Shown in pieces: positions 42,393 to 50,399 of a DNA stretch of 64,000 bases. Origin of the DNA: JBASEY01 sp964404285 (lineage in GTDB: Bacteria; CSSED10-310); contig CAYOJK010000014.1 in NCBI GenBank assembly GCA_964404285.1, forward strand, positions 1 to 64,000, in the 5' to 3' direction. How positions within the stretch are numbered: the first letter of the stretch is position 1; each line of letters begins with the position of its first letter. The position numbers were made by a program, and so were the translations under genes. Under the pieces are notes generated by a model that saw only the letters and a program-made list of their open reading frames with translations, had not been told where the DNA came from and ran no database searches.

Positions 42393-42902
42393 ATGAAAAA
42401 GAATATGGTTCAGGCTTTAAACAAACAGATCAACGAAGAACTCTTTTCGTCATATTTATATTTGGCGATGTCAGCGCAATTCGAGGACATGTCTTTGCCC
42501 GGGTTCGCTGGATGGATGCGTGTTCAAGCTCAAGAAGAAATCAGCCACGCCATAATATTTTTTAACTACATCAATGAGCGCGGGGATCGTGTTGAGCTAG
42601 AGGAAATTAAAAAACCTCAGAAGCAATGGAAAACGCCTTTGGAAATGTTTGAAGCAGCTTACAAACATGAATGCTATATTTCAGATTGCATAAACAAGTT
42701 GATGGATCTGGCCATCAAAGAACGTGACTATGCAACCCAGAATATGCTTCAGTGGTTTATTGAAGAGCAAGTCGAAGAAGAAGCATCAGCAGATGCAATT
42801 TTGCAAAAACTAAAACGCATAGGGGATGCTCAGGGCATGCTGTTCATGCTGGATCGAGAACTTGGTGAGCGATCATTTGAACCTCCGGCGGAATTGAAAT
42901 GA
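42393..42902 (+). CDS. ftnA: Ferritin (Ftn-type)
   Basis: 169 residues from ATG 42393; homology starts MVQALNKQINEEL. A GTG start at 42351 would add 14 residues and sits on the AGGAGG itself, so it is less likely. Four-helix bundle with iron ligands: Glu in QINEELFSSYLYLAMSAQFED, E-x-x-H in QAQEEISHAIIFF, and Glu/Gln later (EEQVEEE). It stores iron and limits Fenton chemistry, oxidising Fe2+ in the cytoplasm. Four-base overlap (ATGA) with the next diiron gene implies coupling. Confidence 0.94.
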   Translation: MKKNMVQALNKQINEELFSSYLYLAMSAQFEDMSLPGFAGWMRVQAQEEISHAIIFFNYINERGDRVELEEIKKPQKQWKTPLEMFEAAYKHECYISDCINKLMDLAIKERDYATQNMLQWFIEEQVEEEASADAILQKLKRIGDAQGMLFMLDRELGERSFEPPAELK

Positions 42903-43408
42903 TGCTACAAGAGGCTTTGCATACAGCAATTGCGTATGAAATCAAAGTGAGAGGTCTCTATTTAGACGCTGTCGATAAGGTAGCGGGAGAAGTCGGTCGG
43001 AGTGTTGTCAAACGAATGGCTGTCGAAGAGCAACGGCATGTTGAATATCTTCTTGACCTGTTGAATGAATTAGAAGAAACAGGAGCGCTACCGGATTTGA
43101 AAATACCGAATACTGTTCCGGACCCGAAAGAACTGGCAAAACATATTCAATCGTTAAAAGATCGTTTGATTGGGCAGGCATTGACAGATGCTGAACGGCA
43201 ATCAGATTTGGCAATATTGGAACGTATCCACCAAGTTGAGCGGGAGACGTCGGATTTTTATCAAAGAATGGTCAACGAACTGACAGTGGAAGGTAAAAAG
43301 ATATTCTCAGAATTCCTTGAGATAGAAAAGGCGCATCTTGCTTTTGTGAACTCAGAAATCAATTATTTATATGGAGCAGGTCAATGGTTTGATTTTCCGG
43401 AGGATTGA
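42899..43408 (+). CDS. Ferritin-like diiron protein (rubrerythrin-type)
   Basis: 169 residues, four-helix diiron protein of the rubrerythrin/Ferritin-like superfamily without a rubredoxin domain. It has two EExxH-like motifs (MAVEEQRHVEYLLDLL and FLEIEKAHLAFVNSEI). It probably reduces peroxide or oxidises Fe2+. Overlaps the ferritin gene by four bases and precedes the rubredoxin gene by about 160 bases, which may hold a second promoter. Confidence 0.88.
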   Translation: MMLQEALHTAIAYEIKVRGLYLDAVDKVAGEVGRSVVKRMAVEEQRHVEYLLDLLNELEETGALPDLKIPNTVPDPKELAKHIQSLKDRLIGQALTDAERQSDLAILERIHQVERETSDFYQRMVNELTVEGKKIFSEFLEIEKAHLAFVNSEINYLYGAGQWFDFPED

Positions 43409-43566
43409 TTTGATAACCAATAGTTATAAAGCTCGTTTTCAAATTTGTAAAAAAAAAACGATTGAAATGTTCCCAAAACTGGTAAGCATAGTATATCCTG
43501 TGAAACGGAGTTTTTTTGTAACTGCCCGTGTTGACGTGGGCATAGCTTGAAAAGGAGATTATGGCA

Positions 43567-43728
43567 ATGAAAAAATGGGTATGTGATGTATGTGGGTATG
43601 TATATGATCCTGAAGCGGGTGAGCCTGAGAATGGCATAGAGCCCGGCACATCATTTGATGATTTACCGGATGACTACGAATGCCCGATTTGTGGTGTCGG
43701 AAAAGAAGAATTTTCGCCTTTGGATTAA
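43567..43728 (+). CDS. Rubredoxin
   Basis: 53 residues with a mononuclear Fe(Cys)4 site: WVCDVCGYVYDP and YECPICGVGKEEF. ATG 43567 lies nine bases after AAGGAG; an in-frame ATG at 43561 adds MA but is only three bases from the site. Electron carrier that feeds rubrerythrin and related oxygen/peroxide reductases. It stands between the diiron gene and rubrerythrin, forming an oxidative-stress set. Confidence 0.95.
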   Translation: MKKWVCDVCGYVYDPEAGEPENGIEPGTSFDDLPDDYECPICGVGKEEFSPLD

Positions 43729-43779
43729 TAACTTAATTATAAATTAAGTCCCTAAAACCATTTAAATGTGTAGGTGTCA

Positions 43780-44355
43780 ATGAAAGCGATTGTAGGAACT
43801 AGAACAGAAAAAAATCTCTTGATAAGTTTTGCAGGGGAATCACAAGCAAGAAATCGTTACGATTTGTTCGCAAAACAGGCCAAAAAAGATGGCTTTCAAC
43901 AAATAGCTGCGATTTTTGAGGAAACGGCTTTACACGAATATCAGCATGCCCGACGCATGTTTGAATTTTTAGAGGGCTGCATGGTTCAAATTACTGCGAC
44001 ATATCCTGCCGGCAAGGTCGGTACCACGTTGGAAAATCTTGAAGCGGCTGCAAGTGGTGAACATGAGGAATGGTCGGACATGTATCCTGAATTTGCAAGG
44101 ATAGCTCGAGAAGAAGGCTTTGAGCAGGTGGCTAGAATGTATGAAAATGTCAGTGTTTCTGAACGCCATCATGAAGAACGATTTCGAGCATTAGCTGAAT
44201 TGGTTAAAAATCAAACAATGTTCTGCCGATCCGATGCTGTATCTTGGACATGTCGCAAGTGCGGTTATACCCATCATGGATCAGAACCGCCCAAGGCTTG
44301 CCCGGCTTGTGCGCATTCCCAAGCTTATTTTGAACGCAAGCGGGAACAATGGTAA
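43780..44355 (+). CDS. rbr: Rubrerythrin
   Basis: 191 residues from ATG 43780. N-terminal diiron four-helix part with FAGESQARNRYDLFAK, ETALHEYQHARRMFEF and later EEGFEQVARMYENV, and SERHHEERFRALAE; C-terminal rubredoxin-like iron site WTCRKCGYTHHG and PKACPACAHSQAYF. It reduces H2O2 to water using electrons from rubredoxin. Family length and motifs are complete. Last gene of the cluster, 27 bases from the convergent YigZ gene. Confidence 0.96.
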   Translation: MKAIVGTRTEKNLLISFAGESQARNRYDLFAKQAKKDGFQQIAAIFEETALHEYQHARRMFEFLEGCMVQITATYPAGKVGTTLENLEAAASGEHEEWSDMYPEFARIAREEGFEQVARMYENVSVSERHHEERFRALAELVKNQTMFCRSDAVSWTCRKCGYTHHGSEPPKACPACAHSQAYFERKREQW

Positions 44356-44381
44356 GCGTGAAACGCGATTAAAAAACCGAT

Positions 44382-45011
44382 CTAAAAATAGTCGATAGAA
44401 AGAATTTTCAGGCAAGCTTGACCGGCGGAAGCATCTTTTATCCGTATGGTAAAGTTTTCCAGAAGCGTTTCCGGTATCTGTAACGTGAAACTCAACCCAG
44501 TATCTGTATAGGTATCGGCAAATTTTTTGACTTCAGGAAAGGTGTCTAAAACAGAATAAACAGCTCCAGTGATAGAAAATGGGGCTTCCAGCTTTAATTT
44601 AACATATTTGTTTACAATATGGATTGGGGCTTTTTGCAAGCAGGATAAAGCAATGCCTCCGTATGCACGGGCCAGACCGCCCACACCTAACTTGATTCCA
44701 CCGAAATAGCGTGTGACAAGCACAACGACATGATCCAGATCATGTTGCTCAATAGCGCCATAGATTGGTCTGCCAGCGCTGCCGCCTGGTTCCCCATCGT
44801 CGTTAAAGCGATATGAACGTCCTATTTTATAAGCCCAACAATTATGGGTGGCATCATTACAACGTGTTATTTCCAGAAATTGAACTGCCTGATCAACAGT
44901 ATCTGCTCGCGTGGCATGCGCTATAAATCGACTCTTTTTGATTGTTTCTTCAACAGTTGTCACTCCGACAAGAGTGCGATTTGAACTATATTGGCTTTCA
45001 ATATTTGACAT
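44382..45011 (-). CDS. YigZ/IMPACT family protein
   Basis: 209 residues. Two-domain UPF0029/IMPACT family: N-terminal KSRFIAHATRADTVDQAVQF, conserved HNCWAYKIG and DDGEPGGSAGRPI, VLVTRYFGGIKLGVGGLARAYGG, then the C-terminal DUF1949-like ferredoxin fold. These proteins occur widely and the eukaryotic relative affects translation control, but the bacterial activity is unclear. It shares a minus-strand block with the CPBP, M28 and other genes. Confidence 0.93.
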   Translation of the reverse strand: MSNIESQYSSNRTLVGVTTVEETIKKSRFIAHATRADTVDQAVQFLEITRCNDATHNCWAYKIGRSYRFNDDGEPGGSAGRPIYGAIEQHDLDHVVVLVTRYFGGIKLGVGGLARAYGGIALSCLQKAPIHIVNKYVKLKLEAPFSITGAVYSVLDTFPEVKKFADTYTDTGLSFTLQIPETLLENFTIRIKDASAGQACLKILSIDYF

Positions 45012-45029
45012 TTGCCACCTTTGTTGTGG

Positions 45030-45959
45030 TCATTGCGTATGGGCGCTTATTTCGGCTGATGATTTGGATGTTTCCGTCTCGATTTTATGCCATAAAATCA
45101 TCGTAATCACAAAAAGCGTTATATTGAACAGCAATGAGTTTTCAATGCCGAGTGGGCCACCAAAAACTAAATCGGGACCCTGTATTTCAACGATAAAGGG
45201 GGTAATATTCAGGCGATTTCCGGCTGAAGCATTTCCTAAAAGAGCGCTAAGACAGAAAATATAGCCTGCATGTACTCCGATAGTATATTTCAGGCTTTTT
45301 TTATAGAACATGATGCCAGCCATAAACCATGAAAAAACAATACCGGATACAAACAAAATCAGACGTTGACCAAACGCTACTTGGGTGGTCCAAGCACGCA
45401 TAGACCCATAAATCAGGCTGGCGATCAAAACAGCCCAAAACCGGTTTTTCCAAAGAAAAGCCCATTCACTGATTAGAATGCCACGATATACCAGTTCATT
45501 GTTGAACGCTATCAACAACATGATCAAAAGGTAGGCAAGAAGTGATGCGATAAGCTCTTGAGGCGCCAGCCTGTTGGGAAATGCTATAAAATGAATAAAA
45601 CCGGTCAGGGTAAGCGGAATAAAAAAAAGCAGTATAAATATGATGCCGGAGAACAATCCGGTTACGCATTCGTGCCAAGAACCTTCTAAAAAATAAAAAT
45701 CCGGCGCATGTTTTTTTGTGGCAAATCGTCCCAGAATATTGGCTAAAGGTAGCCCGAGCAAGGTTAAAAACAAGCCGGTCCAGGCAAGGTGTCGGTGATT
45801 GAACAGTGAGAATAAATTCGAGCTCTCTTCAAAAACCGATTTTTTTTCGATTGTAAAGCCGATACCTAGAGAAAACACAAACAGGAACTGAAGCCCTGCG
45901 AAAACCAGCAACGCCCTGGCGAAAACATCCAATGTTTTTTTACCGATTAATAAATCCAA
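45030..45959 (-). CDS. CPBP-type membrane protein with altered protease motifs
   Basis: 309 residues with about eight membrane spans. The C-terminal half has the shape of the CPBP (CAAX protease/bacteriocin-processing) domain: NNELVYRGILISEWAF in motif 1 and a following HAGYIFCLSAL motif. The canonical EExxxR is N154-E155-x-x-x-R159, so the first Glu is lost; motif 2 has YGSMRAW where a His is usual. It is probably a pseudoenzyme or a divergent member. Its 5' end overlaps the upstream M28 gene by 13 bases. Confidence 0.7.
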   Translation of the reverse strand: MDLLIGKKTLDVFARALLVFAGLQFLFVFSLGIGFTIEKKSVFEESSNLFSLFNHRHLAWTGLFLTLLGLPLANILGRFATKKHAPDFYFLEGSWHECVTGLFSGIIFILLFFIPLTLTGFIHFIAFPNRLAPQELIASLLAYLLIMLLIAFNNELVYRGILISEWAFLWKNRFWAVLIASLIYGSMRAWTTQVAFGQRLILFVSGIVFSWFMAGIMFYKKSLKYTIGVHAGYIFCLSALLGNASAGNRLNITPFIVEIQGPDLVFGGPLGIENSLLFNITLFVITMILWHKIETETSKSSAEISAHTQ

Positions 45960-47308
45960 TGATCTTCGTATTCCAAAATCTGTTTCATGTTCTGTGCTTC
46001 GATAAAAGGGGCTATCGTATCAAGTGTTTTATGGACAGCAGGCCAGGAAGGCGTCATTGCAGCATGCAAGACCAGCCTGGCGCATTGCATACTGGTTTTC
46101 ATCAATGTCTCACAAGATACCTTTTCAAATGTATCAGCCAAAGTATGCCCCCATCCACGCTCCCCTGTTCCGGATGTTGCCATGAAAGCAGCGGGGACTC
46201 CCCGCATGACAAAAGGCAAGTGATCTGAGAATGGAACCAGGTGATTATTCACTGCGATGTCAGAAGGCATCGAGTCGGCTACACGAGTAAAAAAATCGGT
46301 TAATTCGGGGCAGTTTTGTAAAAATAGCATCAATCGACCTGGTTGGCCGACACAATCAAGGTTAAATACGAATCGAGTTTTTTGAATCTGCTCCCCCATC
46401 TTCGCTGCCAGATAATGTGATCCTACCAATCCCAGCTCCTCTGATCCAAATAAAACAAAGCGTATCGTGCAATTCAGCGAATCTTTCAACGGCGCCAGCA
46501 ATCTGGCTGTTTCAATGACAACTGCTGCGCCGGACGCGTTGTCGACAGCGCCTTGAGAAATATCGTGTCCGTCATAATGCCCACAAACAATGATTGTTTC
46601 ATCCGATGCTTTACGGCCACATAAATCAGCAACGATGTTTCTATCATTACCCGGCTTGAGAGTATTTTGCATTTGAAGATGAAGATTGACAGGATGCTTT
46701 TCTCGCCACCACCGAAGTTCACAGGCAACTTCGTGAGCGATACCCACAGCGGGTAGCGCTTGGTCCAGAGAACCGTTGTGGTTGAAGGCAAGTGAACCGG
46801 TTGGGGCAAGCATGCCGGGTTCGGTCGCGGCAAAAAGAAAAGCGGCAGCCCCTGCATCTTTAGCGGCAAGGTATTTGTGCATACGGTGAAGCCTTGGGCC
46901 GGATGGTGGACTTTTATCATCAACCAAAACGGCTTTGCCGACAACGCCGCCCGGGATTTTCTTATAATCATCAGGGTGTCCTATACCGGCATATTCCAAT
47001 TGAAGCACACCATCATAAGTGGGTGTGTAAGGCAGAGCGATACAGGGTAGTTCGACTTTGTGTGGTTCAAGCATTTGAAGGTGAGCCGACCCTCGAGACC
47101 ACGTCGTCATAGGAAAAACATCTTGGCGACAATTCTGAAGACCATAGTCTTTTAAGGTTTTCTCGATAAAAGCAGCCGCTCCACGCGCATTCGGGCTCGC
47201 GCTGAAGCGTCCGCGATATTTCAGGCAAAGCTCACGATGATTTTGTGTGACCGAATCACTTGTCCAAGCATTGGAACAGATATGGTTTTCCAAAGCGTTT
47301 ACATTCAT
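45947..47308 (-). CDS. M28 family zinc metallopeptidase
   Basis: 453 residues from ATG 47308 (AAGGAG ten bases upstream; 47332 falls before the site). Zinc ligands in order: HYDGHDISQGAVDN (His and Asp), EELGLVGSHYL (Glu), NLDCVGQPG (Asp), and HTLADTFEKV (His). Between, a PA-like inserted domain (about 100-220) is usual for this group. No signal peptide, so it is a cytoplasmic aminopeptidase. It overlaps the CPBP gene by 13 bases. Confidence 0.92.
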   Translation of the reverse strand: MNVNALENHICSNAWTSDSVTQNHRELCLKYRGRFSASPNARGAAAFIEKTLKDYGLQNCRQDVFPMTTWSRGSAHLQMLEPHKVELPCIALPYTPTYDGVLQLEYAGIGHPDDYKKIPGGVVGKAVLVDDKSPPSGPRLHRMHKYLAAKDAGAAAFLFAATEPGMLAPTGSLAFNHNGSLDQALPAVGIAHEVACELRWWREKHPVNLHLQMQNTLKPGNDRNIVADLCGRKASDETIIVCGHYDGHDISQGAVDNASGAAVVIETARLLAPLKDSLNCTIRFVLFGSEELGLVGSHYLAAKMGEQIQKTRFVFNLDCVGQPGRLMLFLQNCPELTDFFTRVADSMPSDIAVNNHLVPFSDHLPFVMRGVPAAFMATSGTGERGWGHTLADTFEKVSCETLMKTSMQCARLVLHAAMTPSWPAVHKTLDTIAPFIEAQNMKQILEYEDHWIY

Positions 47309-47383
47309 AAATATAGTTCTCCTTCCGGTCAAAACTCTAAACAGGAAAGGTTAAAATAGCAAGAAACATCCGCTGTTTCACAC

Positions 47384-48262
47384 TCAGCTTTTATAATGAA
47401 AAATGAATGGATATAGCCTGCGATCACGAGGCAGAAGAACATCCAGGGTATCCACTACGGCTTCACGGCTTTTGCCGGTTGCCAGAATTCGTCCATTCAA
47501 CACGGCACACCACACATCTTGGATGCCGAGTTCTTTGAAGTATGTTCTTGCGTCTTTGGCATCGAGTCTGCCTGTCAATTCGTAATACAGCTTTTCCACA
47601 TGTTTATTGTCTTGGATGATACGAGATATCTCCTCTGCATAAACATCACGATTCCAGTTGGTTCGCAAGTAATAACGGAGCTTTTCTTCAACCGATTCCG
47701 TATCGCCGATGAACGGCAATTGTGTGATGACGTCATGACGGCCTATCCAGCTTTCCATATCTGCATATAGTTCTTGCTCAACCATATTTTCAAACGTGAT
47801 GGGATAGGTGAATATGAATCCGTCATAAACAATTTTATGCTTAAACGGCAGCAGAACCGTTTTGACATATACAGGAAGCGTATCACCCAACAGATCGGCT
47901 AAATCCATGTTCAAACCGGTAACTCCATAGACTTTAGGAGTTGTCCCTGTGTCTAGAAACAGGGCATTTTCGGGATCATAGCGCATAACATAAAATGATC
48001 CATCTAGAGCGTATTGCCAGCTTTTGACGATGGCCAATTCAACATCATTGAAACCTTCCGGGTTTTCTTTGGCAAATGAATCAAGTAGTTCCGGTTGTTT
48101 CAGAACTGCGTTTCGGATTTCACATTTTTCATGGAAAGGCAAGTCCATGAAAAGATCTCTGGTTTCGACGCCGGGAACAATATTGAGTTTTTTGTTGCCA
48201 TGCACAAGGTATCCAGGATGCAGTTTAAAAAACAGTTTCAGATCCTCATCGGTCAATCGCAT
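47384..48262 (-). CDS. Hypothetical protein, 292 residues
   Basis: Not recognised. Start ATG 48262 is preferred: AAAGGA lies six bases upstream; 48268 and 48289 are alternatives. It opens MRLTDEDLKLFFKLHPGYLV and contains KEYAL-type charged helices, then FIFTYPITFENMVEQELYADMESWIG and a C-terminal segment VWCAVLNGRILATGKSREAVVDTLDVLLPRD. No signal or membrane span. Overlaps the GNAT gene upstream by 17 bases. Possibly a cytoplasmic regulator; function unknown. Confidence 0.6.
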   Translation of the reverse strand: MRLTDEDLKLFFKLHPGYLVHGNKKLNIVPGVETRDLFMDLPFHEKCEIRNAVLKQPELLDSFAKENPEGFNDVELAIVKSWQYALDGSFYVMRYDPENALFLDTGTTPKVYGVTGLNMDLADLLGDTLPVYVKTVLLPFKHKIVYDGFIFTYPITFENMVEQELYADMESWIGRHDVITQLPFIGDTESVEEKLRYYLRTNWNRDVYAEEISRIIQDNKHVEKLYYELTGRLDAKDARTYFKELGIQDVWCAVLNGRILATGKSREAVVDTLDVLLPRDRRLYPFIFHYKS

Positions 48263-48740
48263 ATCCATTCCTTTCGATAGTTTGTTCAACCAGTCGCTCG
48301 TACAAACGATATGGCGTTTCTTTCATTCGCAACAACTCATAAGTTTTACGGGCGCTGGTGTTATCTTTTTCAACATATAATCGAATTCCCCGCACATCTT
48401 CGTTTTTTAACGCTATCTTCCAAACATGGTTATACAGTGCGCGAAAGAGGCCTTTCCTTCGATAGGCAGGCTCGACATACACGCTTTGAATCCACCAGAA
48501 TAAGCCGTCACGCCAATCTGTCCATTCGTAGGTGATCATCAATGAACCATGAACGTGGGTGTCGATTCCACCGACAAGATAAAAACCCAGCGCAGGATTG
48601 TTGATCAATCGCAACACACCACGTTGAATCGTATTTTTTTCCAGAATTTTGTTTTCTGTTTCAAGCGCCATAGCTTGGTTAAAATCAGCGATTATTTCGA
48701 TGTCACGGGGTTCGCCTATCCGAATCGTCCAATTTATCAT
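48246..48740 (-). CDS. GNAT-family N-acetyltransferase
   Basis: 164 residues. GNAT core with VYVEPAYRRKGLFRALYNHV (acetyl-CoA loop RRKGLFRAL) and KNEDVRGIRLYVEKDNTSARKTYELLRM. The N-terminus (WTIRIGEPRDIEIIADFNQAMALETE) and the VGGIDTHVHGSLMIT strand also fit. Acceptor unknown. It is the first gene of the pair with the 292-residue hypothetical. Confidence 0.88.
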   Translation of the reverse strand: MINWTIRIGEPRDIEIIADFNQAMALETENKILEKNTIQRGVLRLINNPALGFYLVGGIDTHVHGSLMITYEWTDWRDGLFWWIQSVYVEPAYRRKGLFRALYNHVWKIALKNEDVRGIRLYVEKDNTSARKTYELLRMKETPYRLYERLVEQTIERNGYAIDR

Positions 48741-48783
48741 GATTCAACACCTCGGTTTCTGTAATTTTAACAGAAAAATCGTT

Positions 48784-48818
48784 TCTGAAAACAAATGCCG
48801 TCTTGCTCAGACGGCATT
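48784..48818 (-). terminator. Terminator of thioredoxin-like gene
   Basis: Minus strand: AATGCCGTC, loop TGAGCAA, GACGGCATT, then TTGTTTTC. A perfect nine-pair stem with a U-rich tail, about 30 bases past the stop codon of the exported thioredoxin-like gene. Confidence 0.8.
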
Positions 48819-48846
48819 CTATTGTCAAAACAGTTATCTCGAAATG

Positions 48847-49998
48847 TCAGTTTGTCCATCCGAATGACACGTAATCGTAGTCACCGAACAGATCAGTGAT
48901 CTCCGGATTTGTCATACCAGCATAGAATATGATGTTATAAGCTTCTCCGACACCTGAAGGCCAATAGAAATCTGGAATGACGCTTAGTAAAACCAGTTCA
49001 TGGGGTGAAAGTTCACAATTATAGTAATCGAAATCGGAGAATGACGGTGCAAAGAACAGTTCGCCATATACATCCAGAATAACGAACAGCGGCACATTGT
49101 AATATGCATTGCGATCGTTGCAGGCATAGACATTCAGATAGAACAGGTCGCCGCCATGAAAGAAATCTTTGGGCATTGCGATTGTCACGCCCAATTGTTC
49201 GCAGGGCATATCCGGAGTAGCGGTAGGTGTTCCAGGTGGTGGAGTCGGTGTTTCAGGCGGTGGTGTGCTGGTTTGTTCGGGTGTCGGTGTCGGCATGGCA
49301 CCGCCTGCATGGCTGTCGGCTGCCTGCAGGATAGCCCACGGCATAAAGCTTCGCCCATTGTCGATCATTTTTCCCCCTTCATGAATCCAGGCAACAACAC
49401 CGTCATGACCGGAAGAAGCTGTTTTTTCGATCATAACCGTCTCACCGGCGCCGGCAGAAACAACTTCCCCGTTATAAGACGTCAGAAATTCCCTCGCAAA
49501 ACAGGGGTAATTATGGCCATCATGAGAAAAATAGTTGTAGGCGACAGCGACCAGATAGCCACTGAAAGCCTGTTCAGCGTCAATTTTAATTGTATATTTA
49601 TTACCCTCGTTTTGAATGACTGACAGAGTACACGGAGAATAATCATCTCGTCTGACGTTATAGGCATCGACCAGTGACGGGTATTCTTGTGGAGGATTGG
49701 GAATATTGATCACGCCGTCAACGATGACGCTGGGCGTGATGACTTCATCCAGATACAGAAGTCCTCGGTTGTTACCCTCAGGCACGGCTTGACTACCTTG
49801 TGTCCAATAGCTGATGATAGCGATATCTTCATAACCGTAGTTATTTCTGAGTTGTTCAATCGCATCGGCTGTAGTTGGGCAGCTCAAACACCACTCTTGG
49901 GAAAAGTGTTCAAACAGCACAGTGCGTTTGGCTCCATGCACCGTTATACTCATGCAGAGAAGTAACAGTATCAGGAAAGTTCGGATTGCTCGATTCAT
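48847..49998 (-). CDS. Exported thioredoxin-fold protein with Pro/Thr linker
   Basis: 383 residues. Signal peptide (AIRTFLILLLLCMSITVHG), then an Omp28/thioredoxin-like domain with the redox motif WCLSCPTTADA. A Ser/Thr/Pro linker (PTPTPEQTSTPPPETPTPPP, about 235-265) precedes a C-terminal domain of about 115 residues (VTIAMPKDFFHGGDLFYLNV, NVPLFVILDVYGELFF, YVSFGWTN) of unknown fold, probably beta-sandwich. The ATG follows GGGGGG. It may act on disulfides in secreted proteins; the C-terminal domain looks like an anchoring or sorting module. Confidence 0.8.
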   Translation of the reverse strand: MNRAIRTFLILLLLCMSITVHGAKRTVLFEHFSQEWCLSCPTTADAIEQLRNNYGYEDIAIISYWTQGSQAVPEGNNRGLLYLDEVITPSVIVDGVINIPNPPQEYPSLVDAYNVRRDDYSPCTLSVIQNEGNKYTIKIDAEQAFSGYLVAVAYNYFSHDGHNYPCFAREFLTSYNGEVVSAGAGETVMIEKTASSGHDGVVAWIHEGGKMIDNGRSFMPWAILQAADSHAGGAMPTPTPEQTSTPPPETPTPPPGTPTATPDMPCEQLGVTIAMPKDFFHGGDLFYLNVYACNDRNAYYNVPLFVILDVYGELFFAPSFSDFDYYNCELSPHELVLLSVIPDFYWPSGVGEAYNIIFYAGMTNPEITDLFGDYDYVSFGWTN

Positions 49999-50399
49999 AA
50001 AAACCCCCCTTATATATTAGGTTAAGGCTGTTGTTAAAGAATTGACGACCGGGAACTTTTACCATGGAAGAAACCCGGTCTTGAACAACCAGCTTTAGTA
50101 TGCATGATTTTTGCCATTTCTGCAGCTTTATTTTTCTAATGTAGGCATTAAGACGGTACCTGGTTATCTTCCAGGAGTTATTAAAAAAAGGTGTTTGGGA
50201 TGTAATAACGTTATAATATCGAGCAGAAATAAAATTTAATGAAGAATGAGTTGTTTCCGAAATTGAAAAGGATTAAAGTCCGATGCGGCTGATGGTAATC
50301 GGCTGCTCGGACTGGTTATTATTCTTTACTTGCCAGCGTGTGTTGTTCTTCAAATTGAGGAAACAGTGCATGCCGATCATGGATTGAAGAGGATATCAC
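49999..50399. other. Divergent intergenic region without genes
   Basis: About 400 bases between the thioredoxin-like gene (minus) and the large NTPase gene (plus). No coding frame or strong promoter pair was found. It must hold both promoters. Confidence 0.4.
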
